Source: Alentia gelatinosa
Taxonomy: Eukaryota; Annelida; Polychaeta; Phyllodocida; Polynoidae
Length of the DNA stretch: 64,000 nucleotides
Reading direction: 5' to 3'
Assembly: GCA_950022655.1 (NCBI GenBank)
Contig: OX465584.1
Coordinates: 46,296,723 to 46,360,722, forward strand
Position 1 is the first letter of the stretch, and every line of letters begins with the position of its first letter. This document shows positions 10,861 to 21,905 of the stretch, one piece after another. Both the position numbers and the translations under genes were made by a program. Below the pieces are notes generated by a model. The model was not told where the DNA came from. It worked only from the letters and a program-made list of their open reading frames with translations, and made no database searches.

Positions 10861-13222
10861 TTTTTGTTGTTCGGTCAACCTGGCAAATCATGAAAGCAAT
10901 CGGATTTCAGACCAGTGTTATTGTTGAGTACAGCTTGTACGAACAGATTGTGTGAGCAAAAAATGACGAACAAGGCACATATACATATTCATTAATTTAT
11001 TTTTGACCCAGTTGTCCTTAATCAATAATACGTGTTGTTTAATGTTGAAACGAATTAAACCGTTTACAAGGGGGGAGGGAACCAGTCCACTTGCAGAATC
11101 AAGATTTATTGTTGGTAATGTTTACAGTTAATGCATTAATCAATTTCATTTTAAATGATGTAATCACAAGTGTCATTTTCCCCTTCATTTTACAAAGTTG
11201 CAATGAACACTCGAAACTTGTCTTTTTATCCATTGGATGACTGGGAAGTGAGCGATAATTCAGATCACCACGTTACACACATACTTGTTGGACACCGTAC
11301 ATCCGTTAAGACACCGATCACGACAACATAGATGGGAATTGCTGTACATCGTAGCACCTGTGAAATCCAGCTCATGTTGTGCAAAGGTTATTAATAACAG
11401 TAAGGTGTTGAATGCATTATTAGATGGCAACACAACATCTACAGTGATAACAAACGTAAGATTCATACTGGTATGGAATAAGATGTATTATCATTATTAT
11501 TGATTCTGCGCCCATCAGCTTTTACTAACAAAAACTCAACCAAAACCGCATATATTGTGTCAACCCCGAAGTAAGACCTTGAACCTTATTTTCTATGTTG
11601 AAAGAATATAAGACTTAGGTGCCAGTTCACTATTATTCAAGAGAGATTGTCCATGACAATATTTGAAAAAAAATCAGAAATCTCACAAGACAAGAGTGAA
11701 AGCCGTGTCAGTTTTCCTCTCACAAGTAATGTCACATCCAAACGAAGGCCGAAACCAGCGACAAGTAAATCACATGTAGTCAGAGTTGGCGTCGGACCTG
11801 GGTTTCTATAAGACATCAAAATAATTACTTATAAATGCTGACAGAAAATTCAATTTCAGTCGTCTTGGCGTATGGAAAATCATGTTTTTTTTCTTATTAA
11901 CGAGTTACTATGGTATACAAAAGTTTACCATCTGGCACCTTCATCTAGGTGTTTGACACTGATATACCAAGTGATTTCTGTACACCGAGACTAATAAATG
12001 AAAGCCGGTCTCATCCTCCAGGGTCCCTCGAGATGAGCAAAGTGGTTAAGCTAGAAAGTCAAACAAAGCCTTGCATCTGGTCATAATAACTCGCATCACA
12101 TTCCCTTCTACACTGGTAAAACAAAATGGTAGTCATAAGGAAACTATGTGAAACCTAAATGTAGGAGGAACTTAACCATCTAAAACAAAGTGGGTATCCC
12201 TCAAAATGGACAAAGGAAAAAATCATTGAACGAAACAACTCGACACACAACGGTAATGTATTATCAATAGGATGTCCTTCCTCTCTGGTTTTGCTATTTT
12301 CTCATAAATACATGGTACCATCTCTTCACCCAATCAAGTGGCCATACATGTCACATGGCATGATATTATATAAAAATACAATATATAATTTGGATTATAA
12401 CTTCAGTATTTCAATCACTCTGCGCACATGTGTCGACAGAATACAATCTGTGGGCAGTGGGTGGGTTCTGCTCACTGACGGGCAAGGTCACTCAAGTGAT
12501 GTGTAGATCTTACACACGGTCAACGTCTGGATCTGAGACTGAGAGAGACTGGGCGAGACAGTGACGTCTGTTTTTAATAAGTTACTGCCATCACTTCAAT
12601 AATCTTAAACATACAGAGATACTTTAATCAGAATTATTGTTTGCATAACACGTCTGGTTTGTTGTCAATGCTCATCACATGGCGTCCTTAGGTTGTCTCA
12701 TGTGTTTTAAAGGTAAGCGGTACATTTAGATAACACCAATTTGTCTTCATATCACAGACCGAAAAAACGGAACCCAGTAAAACACGATTGTTACGATGCA
12801 AAGTCTTCATAATGAATGACCATTTGAATATGACATTTACTTTCACATGTAATAGAAATTTACGGTAACATGTAATTGAAAATAATAAGAAACACTACGG
12901 TACAGACATCACACATATATAGTAAAATCCACCATATATATAACACAGTTCCCGTGTGTGTAGTTTCCTTTTCAATAATGGGATATCCTGAAAACGCACA
13001 ATCAAAAAATGTAGTCTCTAAAATATCGAGTTGGAAATAAGCTAAACGCCAAGAAGAATGATATAGTAATGATAATAATTCTGTTGATCCCACATTTCTT
13101 GTGACTGTAGCCAGCGTCGCGTCGCTCACAATGAGACATCCGTCTCCATAGTATCTACGCTGACAAAGAAGTGAACAGCGAGCACATTTCTCTTTCATTA
13201 AATAATTTCCGCGGTCAGTTCA

Positions 13223-13303
13223 TCACTGCAACAAATCCCTAATCTCCTTCGTTTCTGCTAAGTCAGCATAGACCTGACCGTCCACGGAGATTTTCTTGGC
13301 ACC
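13223..13303 (-). CDS. MTPN: MTPN last coding exon
   Basis: The acceptor TCTCTCTTCAG abuts 13303. 26 codons open GAKKISVDGQ, close with LAETKEIRDLLQ, and end at TGA (13223-13225). Confidence 0.92.
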   Translation of the reverse strand, partial: GAKKISVDGQVYADLAETKEIRDLLQ

Positions 13304-16300
13304 CTGAAGAGAGACGAGATACATGCCATTAGTGTTATCGTGGTTACAGAAAAAAATAAATTCAAAAGGGGAAAATAACTTAAATGTCATTATCATAGCA
13401 ATTATGTTGGTAAAGATTATTCTGATAAAAGATAAACAAATTCATTACAAATCTCTAAATACGTCTCAGGATTGTCTGCTTCTTTATAAACTTTTTTTTT
13501 TTTTTTTACATAAGTATCAGTCACATTAGAGGGTGGGATGATTAGGGTATTTGACTCTCAACTCTTGCAAATATATTCACAATATATTCACAAATCCGCA
13601 AAAAAAAAAAAGCCATGCTTTTATATTATTTTGTACTACGTGGCAAAATAGATCTAGTCTCAGGCAGGCATATGTGACCTCTTTATTCTAGCACTGGAAA
13701 ATAGCTCAGACTGACCACACCTTTAAGAAAGGGGTACCTCAAATGGGTAATGTCCATTGGACAAACCACTAAAAAGAAAGGCATATGATATTAGGAAACG
13801 TCCTTACTGTGGACGAAACAGTTCCTGTTCCAGGTTAGTCTTTGATTTCATACTGCCCGACGCCATAGGCGGAAGGCCATATAAAATCAAAGACTGACCG
13901 AGAACGAGAAACGTTTCGCCCACAGTGAGGACGTTTGCTTATTATATATACCTTAAATCGATGAAAAAACAACATTTTGATGACTTATTAAGTCACACTC
14001 ACAGTGGGCACGAACATTATCATTACTGCACCCCTAGCAGCGGGCAGTATTTCATAGACATTCGCACACAGGTATATAATAATAACTAACCTTGGAGAGT
14101 AAGAATGTAATGCAGTCTTTATGGTTTTCGTAGACGGCACATTGAAGAGGCGTCATGCCTAATCCATCCACCACCTGATTAACATATGCACATAACATAG
14201 TTTCATTTTAATGTGTATTCAATGACATGGGTAAATGGTTATTTTCACGATCGTTCATTTGGACAAATTTAAACAACATTATGCTGTCTTATAGAATATG
14301 CCCCCAAAAACACCTCTCTGATAGAAAACTATCACATCTCAATGTGATTTTGTTTATCGGATAACGTCACTGTGCTGCAAAATTGTGATAACTTAGTAAT
14401 TTTATTCTTGACTAAATAAGAATCAACATATTGTGTACTAATGCAGAGAGGCTGTCAATGACTATGAAAATATATATTTTCTCAATTGGAAACAATATCC
14501 CGATATGAAATTAGCCATCAACAAATCATAAAAACTCTAAAAGACAACTTTAGAAGGGACAAGTGGAATCTAAGAAGGCTATGATATGACGCTTTAAGAA
14601 CGGTTGACATGTAGCCATCTAAGGGAGGAATTTTGAAATGGGAACTTAATATCGAGCGAATAATGTGTCTTTGGTTTTTGGTAAGAGGAGCGACTTTCAT
14701 TATTCAGTCAATCTGTCAGGATGTAAAATAGTAGGTTAAATCAGTAGGTATGTCAGATTGTTGTGGTATATTCTTTTTTTGTTTAATATCCCATGGGGCA
14801 GTATGGGATATTGGGAATAGATGTACCTTATTCACCTCATCTATGAGATAAATTCAGGCAGATATTTCACCACTACCCATTTACCGAGGAAAGTTATTTC
14901 CTTTTGTGAGCTAGTGTTAGTGACAGTCCATCTATCATTTGGTGTTAGTATCTGTCAATCTGCCAGACAGTCCATCTCGAAATCAGTGACAGTACCTGCC
15001 ACTTTGTGTGCCAACCTAGGTCAATATGTCAGTCCTCCTATGACACTATATCTGTCAGTTCGTCTGTAGACTTTCCCTATCGATAATTTGAAAGTCTGGG
15101 GAGGGGAAAGAGAAATGAGGAAGCAGGGAGACTTAAACGATTGGAAGATCGGGATAAGACAGGAGATAGGGAGAGCGGGAACAGCAGAGGAGGGGTTATA
15201 GAGTGAAAGAAGGGGGGGGGGGGGGGGATGGATACCATTTGTGCAGTATATGACAAATCCCTGACAGAGATTGATGATATACTCAGTCAAAAAGTGAGTC
15301 AGATATTTCCTTTTTTACAACTACATGACTGACACAGGCAAGAACTATTAACGACTTACGTTGACATCGGCGCCGTTTTTAACTAGGAACTGTAGAACCT
15401 CAAGTTGACCAAAGTCGGCGGCGATACACATTGGGTGCCGGCCATTCTTCAATCCTCTCGTGACAACACCCTTGTCCTAAAACAGAAGCAGGGAGACATC
15501 ATTAAAGTGTATATTGATTTATATATGACCTGACATGCTACTATGCAGCGATTCTCCAAGTTATCTGGTGACTGCATAAAGATTAGGAAAGAATAGCTAA
15601 TGATGGCCGAAATATTTCTTGAAAATGAACTAAGATAACTGACAGACGCCCATGGGCGTTATCAAGGGCCGCAGACACTTGACAAGGAATTCCGCCCATA
15701 AGCACAACCCGATGTCACAGTAGAATAACAAATATATCCATTCAAATTAGAGATCTGATGCCAGAATTGGAAACTTCAGTTTGTTATACTTTATATTCCA
15801 TCTTACATTCCGTTTTACAGTTGGAACTCGGGAAACGGAAGAGAGATGTCCGAAAACCAGAAGTAGTATATGCGCGGCACAACATAAACACATCACATTC
15901 CGCTCCCGAGTCGAAATGTGATAACAAATTGTAATATCGCTGTTCAGCTAGCAATCGAAGCATAAATAGCAGTTAATTCAAGGTATCTTATATATCAATA
16001 ATGCTATTAATATGTTTAATTTCTGTGTCTATTGCTTTTATCACATTTAAAACAACAGTTTTGTTCAGAAATTACAAAATCAGTGGCGGAGTATGCAGAG
16101 AGGAAACCCACTACGACATGAGTTGTTGTAGCTTTAAGGCCCGGCCCCACTGAAGCGCCGCGATTGTCGCACACGTTTTATGGGGCCATAAATGGCCCGC
16201 CGGCAGCATTTATGGCCCAAAGTGCGACGGATCCATCGCACTCAATTGCAAGGAAAACCAAGGGTATGCCCCACTGATGCGATGAAATCATCGCAAATCA

Positions 16301-19300
16301 TCGCAATGCTTCTCATTGTTCCTCTGTTTAGATTGCCTTTTTATTTACATTGATATTCATCCCATTCAACAAACATGAAAATCTGATATGTTTATATACA
16401 GAATGTTTACAGGTGACAGGTTATAGCATTCTAAAGGTGTCAGATCTACTCCAACAGCCACAGCCAGCCGTTTTCACACCTCCTACGGCCTGGCAATTGA
16501 GGCTCATAAGGTGCTAATAATTTACTGTAGTGTACCCCATGTACCAGTAGTACTTAGAGCCAGCCTGGGTTAGTCAGGATTGTATATGAATACAATGGGA
16601 GGCCATCCATGCTTGTGCGATCAACCAGTCACACATCATGAACATTTCATTATGTGCGATGCGACGGATCCGTCGCATCGCACACAATCGCTAGTCCGGC
16701 CCCACAGAAGCGATTGTGTGCGATGCCACGGGCGGCGCCGTTTCTATGACCCTCGCCCGCCATTTATGACCTTTTATGGACTTGCGATGAATCCGTCGCA
16801 TCAGTGGGGCCGGGCCTTTACGCACAATGAAAACGTTTTTGATTGTTTTATCGTATGTTCAAAAACACTTGTGCAATGCTAATGCTCATAGAACTAGATG
16901 CGTTAATCCAACATCGTTCATATCAGTTTTGTGCAACATCCCAACATGTGAAGTAAATAAGATTATTATCTACTATATACCCATGCCGTATATATTGTAA
17001 ATACGCACCGTTTCGCCATATAACGTCGGAATACTGTTCCGTACGGGAAAATACGGAACACCTTCCCAACTACGTTGATTAAAATATTATTTGTTAGGCC
17101 TAAATGAATTAATGATTTTTCCTAATTTCGGGTATATAGTAAATAGATAACGACCTACTCGAAGATAATTTACGGTTTGTACGGAAGTCGGCATAAATGC
17201 ATCGTTCCGTTCAAGCCGTAAATATCATCTCGTTTTGTAGCTTGTACAGCATGGTCAGGTCGTTCTATATAAATACATATACTGCCCACTTCTACTCATG
17301 TCATATTTATATCCGTACGACACCTAGGTGTCGTATGAGGTACGTGATCACATGACATTAAGGTCGGCCGTACTCAGGTGGTTCACAGCTGGCCGCTCTC
17401 CAAGTGTATCTTCTGTTATACGCATGCTAACTGAATACTAGTGAGACTACGAGCGGTCTATGTGCGTTAAATATTTTGTGCAACGGGTATGATCGCTCGT
17501 ACATGTATTAACGCTCGTACTGTATTCTCTTATAGAAAAGACAAATCTAGTGCAATACTAACGTTCGTACATCTAGGGACGACCAGAATTATGTATGTTA
17601 ATTCTTTTGTGCAACGCCCCAGGGGCCCCCAGCGGTTACTTCATCAATTCAATACTCACTTGAGACCTTTACCAGTATGTATAGGACATGTCCAGAAAAC
17701 ACTACTGTAAAGGGCTGGTTCCACCAACACAATGGATTTGCCATGGTATAACTTGTTACATCTTGCAGTGGTGTGATATATCGTACCTCTGTTGTCGCGA
17801 TACATGGCGCGTGATGGCGTTTGTCTAGTTTGGTGCTCCACCACCTTGATACCTCAAGACACATTGCGGCAAATATGCACGCGATTATTCAAGACCTAGC
17901 AAAATATAGCAAGACAACCAAATCGGGACTTATCTCGCTATATCTTGTATGTTGGTGGAATTACCACTTAAGTATGCATATCCTGTCCATGGGTTTACAC
18001 TTATCACCAAAGTATGCACATCTTTTTATTACTCATATACAATTGCTGATAATACATTGACTTCTGATAACAGATAAAGGTTGGTGTAATGGGATACACG
18101 GATATTGGCGGGACACTCCAGTTCAGACATCACAATGTGGATTTATCTGAATATCTCATTCTTCATTCTTCAACATCAGTAGATCTTGTAGAACAGTATT
18201 ACAAACAGTGTTTGGGCTTAACACGAGACTTATGTTCACCTACTAAACTGACCTTCTTTCAGACACCTTTTTAACAAGACTGAAGCCAGCCCCTAACCAT
18301 TCTAGGTGAGGGAAGATAGTATTCCTTTTGTTAAATGAATACTTTCTTAATACTATTTAACATTTGCTACATCATGTATATATCTATATTTTTTGTTAAT
18401 TAAGTTAGAAGTAAAGATACTGCATTTAATTGTATACACAATAATGTAGCTGACGACGCAATATCCTCGCTAATCGATCGGATACTACTATGCGTCAACT
18501 GCTCGGAGATTACGGCCACTCGTACACAAAATCAGTCGTTATTTTAAATATTACCAACCTACAAGATTAATAACAAGTCTATCGCAATTACAAGTTTCTG
18601 TAAGCCATTTAGTTCCAGACACCACAGCACTGTCAAGCGTGGCAGTAATTCGGTGTAGACTTACACAACTACTATAGTTCGCCATTAACCACCTAATGAG
18701 AAGAATACAATAAGGATGCAAAAACAAAAATAAGAAAAAAAATAGGAAACACAAACACTAATAAAGCAAGGAGGAACCAAATCAAGCCTCTTCTGGAAAA
18801 CAAGAAAAATACTACTAAGTCAGACGCCCAACAACAACACAATCGATGAACAAGGACAGACAATACCCAACCCCCACCCCAGGAAGCCAAGAACCACATC
18901 GCAGAATACTTTGAAAGCCTATACCAGTCCAGAAAAGGTGCCCCAAACTATGAAGCCTCGACGAAACACATTAAAGAAACCAACCAACACACTACACAGA
19001 AAACAAAAAGCAACCCACAAATTGAAAAGTTTACACTCACAGAACTTAACAAAGCAATAGGTACACTCAAAAGAGGAAAAAGCAACGGCCCAGACCTAAT
19101 CCCAAATGAACTACTTAAGGAATTAAATGACCACAACAGAAAGGAAGTCTTCAGACAACTAAACGAAATAAACACAACACAGAAAATACCCAAACAATGG
19201 TAAAAAGGAAACAAAGAGTTTGTTTTTGTTTGTTAGTTTGATTTAACGTCCAGTTAAACATTGCAGGTTGTCACCAGACTTTTTCAAGGTTCTTTTACAC

Positions 19301-21896
19301 CACAAGGGTAATTTTTTTATTCAGATAAAGACAAGTACAATCACCTAATAGGCGTTCCTCCATGTACAAGGTAGACAAACGTCCGTTGCAATAAACGAAT
19401 ACAGTTTAGTGCATACATAATGAAAGAATAAATCATAGCAATTGCGTTCCGAGTTTGTATAGTCTCTATAGCTTTCAGTCTTTTACCGCAGGTCATATGA
19501 CTCTGCCTCTTGTGCTATTAATCATTCATCAATACTTCAGATTGCCTCACGACCTTTATAGTCGTGTAAAACGCAGCTACATTTTTACATAACAGAAATC
19601 ATGATACACAGTCAAAACATATTTATACAATCATCACAGGACAATACGCAATCTCCCCTCACTAAGTGTGATTCTATTAATGTTATTTGCATTTATATTA
19701 TAATTTTTTTCTTTTGGTACGTGACAGTCATGTTCCCTTTTCAATAAGAATTTTTGTACATCACATTTATACTGATCCTTTGTTATTTCGGTCTGTATCT
19801 CAACGGGTAACAAGTTCCATAGGAGCATTCCTACATAAACCAGACTTTTTAAAAATATTTTTCAGATCTTGGTCTAATGGTTTTGATGACTATTTTGTTG
19901 CTTATTCTGGTGTTATTTCTTTCAAAGTTTATTATATGTTCATCTGTGATGATCAAATCTATGTGATGAATTTAGGAAGAAATCTCACCCCTACACATTT
20001 ACCGAGGCGAGAGTTCTTTTACTTCTCACACCACATAGACATGATATGAGAAGGACAGACCTGGAGCCTAATAAACAAACTAAACCAAAACCTAACAGCA
20101 ACAATAAACACTAAACATGGACCCACAAGAGAAATATAAATACTTAGTAGAAACTGAACGAGAGTTAGACTTGCACGACGGGAAGGTCATGTATTACTAC
20201 GCGAAGCGTTAGCTGAGCATAGTGAGGAACAGACCTGACCAGAGTGGCATAGACACTGACAAGTCTGACTCGAGTTTGGTTTCGTATTTATCCTACCCCG
20301 CCTCAACCCTTTCGGATTACTAAAATATAAATATTGATTGAACGACCAACCGGAACTTTTGAGTCCAACCAAAACTTTTTTCGGAGCAGCTCACAATCTG
20401 GTCGCTGATTGGTCGATTTTTTATGCCCCTAGAGGCATAAATCGCACTTTTTGTCATGGCATGCCACACAAAATTTGCCTATGTTATGCCTATGGACCGT
20501 TTTTATTAGGAGTAGGATAAAAGATAGTATAAGACAAGGAGGAGCACTTGCAGTCACACAATATGCAGCCCTAATGGATGAAATAAAGGAAATAATAGAA
20601 AACCTACATCCAGAATACAAAACAGAAACCAACCACCAAAATGCATAAGACCATACTAATAGGGAAAGGGGACAAATAGCATAGCCCCTCTGGGAGGTCC
20701 AGGGGGCAAAACTCCTGGAAGCACTTTGGTTTTTAGATATTATTTACAAGTCATGGGGAAAAGGTGCCTCCTTTTGGTTCAAGGGGCCAACGGATTTAGG
20801 TTTTATAGATCACAGAAGCTGTTCCAAAGATATTGGTTTGGGCAGGGAATTTACACACCTGAGACCACCTGGGAAGACCTGTGGTGGTCTAATAGCTAAT
20901 ACTTCCTGTGGGTCCAGGAGGCAAAGCCCATAGAATCATTAGGATTTTGTTTGTTCCAAGGATTTTGCTTCAGGTTGGGATGGCTACACACCTGACAGGG
21001 GTTCCAGCAACAAAGCTCCTCCTGGGTGTTCAGGGGGTGAAGTCCCTGGAAGCAGTTGGATTTCTAGATTGCTGCGGATCCTGTGGCATAACCCCTCCTT
21101 GGGGTGCACTTCAGGATTTAATTTCAGTGAGGGGAGTCACACACCTGAGGCTACCTGTCTAACATTTCCAGGGGTCCAACAGCAAAGCCAATCCTGTAGG
21201 CCTAAGGGGTAGAGCCCCTAGAAGTAGTAACATTTTACCAGTTCTATTTAGAGGAAGTTTCTAAAGTTACACACCTGAAACTACATGGGAAGATTGCCAG
21301 CAGGGGTCTAGATCTAGTTGCAAAAACCCATCTGCCAAATTTACGTACACATAATACTTTTGTGCAACGCCCCCCTGCAGGTCTACCGGTTTCAAGTGTC
21401 TTCTGACTTTTTCTTTTCAGTACATAATCATATCTGTCTTGCATATCACAAACTATTTCGATATCATTTTGTAAAATGTAACCGTACAGATTTCTTTGGT
21501 AATTAGGTGTAAAATCACAGTGCAAAACCTTCCCACACACTGCGGTGAACACGCAGGGGCAGACGAGATCTGGTATAAATCTACGTTGAAATACTTCTAC
21601 CCAGACCAGTCGCTACTAAATCTCCGTGGACTCAAGATATAATACGTCGAGGTATCTTTAAAAATCGGGGTAAATACGATAAATTGGTTTCGAGAATCAA
21701 GTACTGGTGAGGGGTTTGCTGGGGTTTGCTGTCGGGGTGAGACCTGTGACACTGTGTGTGTGACAGTGACGCACCACCCTCTCCCCGGTAATTTGTTGGT
21801 GCTCGCTCGCCCGATTCTACTCACCTTTCCAGCGATCTCTTCTAGCTTGTCAAGGTCCTTATTCTTAAGAGCCCACATAATATCTTCGTCAGACAT
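13223..21896 (-). CDS. MTPN: Myotrophin (V-1), ankyrin-repeat protein, four coding exons, 117 aa
   Basis: Exons at 21825-21896, 15360-15476, 14091-14174 and 13223-13303 (transcript order) join in phase 0 to 117 codons plus TGA; vertebrate myotrophin is 118 aa. It opens MSDEDIMWALKNKDLDKLEE, close to the family start, and carries ankyrin-repeat helices: GRHPMCIAADFGQLEVLQFL at about residues 37-56 and GMTPLQCAVYENHKDCITFL at 69-88. It ends EIRDLLQ, as the family does. Myotrophin is a small cytosolic and nuclear protein that binds the actin capping protein CapZ and frees barbed ends; vertebrate work also ties it to NF-kB signalling and muscle growth. An in-frame ATG lies three codons upstream (21903-21905, MAAM..) in a better context, so three extra residues are possible. 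Intron 1 spans 6.3 kb and is full of transposon debris. Confidence 0.94.
13796..13936. repeat. Foldback MITE in the last MTPN intron
   Basis: The arms start AAACGTCCTTACTGTGG and end CCACAGTGAGGACGTTT, and pairing continues inward to GTCTTTGATTT/AAATCAAAGAC. Arms of about 55 bp enclose a loop of roughly 30 bp. It is non-coding. Confidence 0.75.
14091..14174 (-). CDS. MTPN: MTPN coding exon 3 (second ankyrin repeat)
   Basis: 28 codons, phase 0. The acceptor AATCAG abuts 14174 and the donor is GTTAGT below 14091. It encodes GMTPLQCAVYENHKDCITFL and then LSK. Confidence 0.93.
14175..15359. other. MTPN intron 2
   Basis: No second gene seen. It holds a 50-bp remnant of repeat family R1 (14841-14890) and a 16-G run at 15212-15227 preceded by A/G-rich sequence. 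Confidence 0.5.
14841..14890 (+). repeat. Repeat family R1, short remnant
   Basis: TATGAGATAAATTCAGGCAG followed by CACTACCCATTTACCGAGG matches the 3' end of the copies at 19222-20045 and 38810-38968. Confidence 0.6.
15360..15476 (-). CDS. MTPN: MTPN coding exon 2 (first full ankyrin repeat)
   Basis: 39 codons, phase 0 at both ends. The acceptor CTGTTTTAG lies at 15477-15485 and the donor is GTAAGT at 15354-15359. It encodes NGRHPMCIAADFGQLEVLQF and ends GADVN, the usual end of an ankyrin repeat. Confidence 0.93.
16134..16820. mobile_element. TIR element, perfect 18-bp ends, in MTPN intron 1
   Basis: AAGGCCCGGCCCCACTGA at 16136-16153 is repeated exactly in inverse at 16801-16818. Related internal ends occur near 16267 (CCCCACTGATGCGATG) and 16694 (GTCCGGCCCCACAGAAGCG). 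The element may therefore be composite, two smaller foldbacks around a spacer. CpG-rich and without a transposase. Flanks read TTA on both sides, a weak hint of target duplication. Confidence 0.75.
16653..16684. repeat. Perfect 32-bp palindrome inside the TIR element
   Basis: The sequence is centred on GGATCC and reads the same on both strands from 16653 to 16684 without a mismatch. Each half is GATGCGACGGA-type sequence also found in the element's ends, so it looks like a head-to-head fusion of end sequence. Confidence 0.9.
16970..17280 (+). repeat. Repeat family R2, copy 1
   Basis: It starts CTATATACCCATGCCGTATA, then GTAAATACGCACCGTTTCG, and ends TTGTACAGCATGGTCAGG and CGTTCTATATAA. All are shared with 43501-43680. 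This copy has about 130 bp extra in the middle. A 23-bp stem (GATAATTTACGG../..CCGTAAATATC) forms at 17167-17231. Confidence 0.75.
17298..17358. repeat. Palindrome with outer paired arms
   Basis: TACGACACCTAGGTGTCGTA at 17316-17335 is a perfect 20-bp palindrome. ATGTCAT (17298) and ATGACAT (17352) pair outside it. It directly follows the R2 copy. Confidence 0.75.
17708..17971 (+). mobile_element. 264-bp MITE, copy 1
   Basis: The ends TAAAGGGCTGGTTCCACC and GGTGGAATTACCACTTA are inverted repeats. The inside (TTTGGTGCTCCACCACC, CTCAAGAC, GATTATTCAA.ACCTAGCAA) matches the reverse complement of 28761-29036 throughout. Non-coding; it lies in MTPN intron 1. Confidence 0.8.
18715..19203 (+). mobile_element. 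Non-LTR retrotransposon RT fragment, 5' part
   Basis: From about 18886 the frame reads IAEYFESLYQS, then IEKFTLTELNKAIGTLKRGK and SNGPDLIPNELLKE, the N-terminal fingers region of LINE reverse transcriptases. A frame change is needed near 18875 to reach the upstream SLFWKTRKI-like part, and a stop lies at 19201. Clearly inactive. The core catalytic region is missing. Confidence 0.75.
19222..20045 (+). repeat. Repeat family R1 copy inserted in the LINE, itself interrupted
   Basis: The start GTTTGATTTAACGTCCAG, TTTTACACCACAAGGG and, after a 635-bp gap, CTATGTGATGAATTTAGG, AAATCTCACCCCTACA and TTACCGAGG match in order the reverse complement of 38810-38968. That copy lacks the 19311-19945 segment and so serves as an empty site. 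Confidence 0.7.
19630..19945 (-). mobile_element. C-terminal fragment of a second non-LTR retrotransposon
   Basis: On the minus strand the frame gives GMLLWNLLPVEIQTEI with QKFLLKRE downstream; upstream, after one frameshift and a stop, come TRISNKIVIKTIRPRSEKYF and a KSLVYVG-like piece. An LWN-LP-EI block preceded by a PR-R-E-F segment is the usual tail of CR1/jockey-type reverse transcriptase proteins. It sits inside the R1 copy. Confidence 0.65.
20046..20136 (+). mobile_element. LINE RT fragment, continuation
   Basis: After the R1 copy the plus strand reads WSLINKLNQNLTATINTKHG and PTREI, matching the RT segment before the RQGGxLS motif. Between here and 19203 the RT middle, including the first catalytic aspartate, is absent. 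A new insertion begins near 20137. Confidence 0.65.
20137..20513. repeat. Insertion splitting the LINE RT frame
   Basis: About 375 bp of unrelated sequence between REI and IKDSIRQGG of the RT fragment. It contains a near-palindrome, TTATGCCCCTAGAGGCATAA (about 20422-20442). No copy elsewhere in the window was found. Confidence 0.5.
20514..20648 (+). mobile_element. LINE RT fragment, 3' part
   Basis: It reads IKDSIRQGGALAVTQYAALM and DEIKEIIENLHPEY before a stop; RQGGxLS followed by an aromatic-rich stretch is RT domain 4/5. It is the continuation of the fragment at 18715. Confidence 0.7.
20680..21310 (+). repeat. Degenerate tandem repeat, units about 140-170 bp
   Basis: A module of GGTCCAGGGGGCAAA..CCTGGAAGC followed by ..ACACACCTGAGAC.ACCTGGGAAG recurs at roughly 20695, 20910, 21025 and 21195. 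The GGGGGC..GCCCC part of each unit is self-complementary. It is not coding. Confidence 0.55.
21825..21896 (-). CDS. MTPN: MTPN coding exon 1
   Basis: 24 codons from the ATG to AAG, then donor GTGAGT (reverse complement of 21819-21824). Met-Trp-Ala-Leu-Lys-Asn matches the family. The ATGGCAGCC just upstream resembles the YY1-type element often found near start sites. Confidence 0.9.
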
Positions 21897-21905
21897 GGCT
21901 GCCAT

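Larger units (their letters stand above)
7236..13222. other. Intergenic stretch with repeats only; includes unplaced MTPN 3' UTR
   Basis: No exon of a recognisable protein was found on either strand. The stretch holds the repeats listed separately between 7470 and 10860. A GC-rich patch near 10440-10600 has no recognised content. Sequence just below 13223 must be the 3' UTR of the minus-strand myotrophin gene, but I could not choose its poly(A) signal. Confidence 0.5.
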
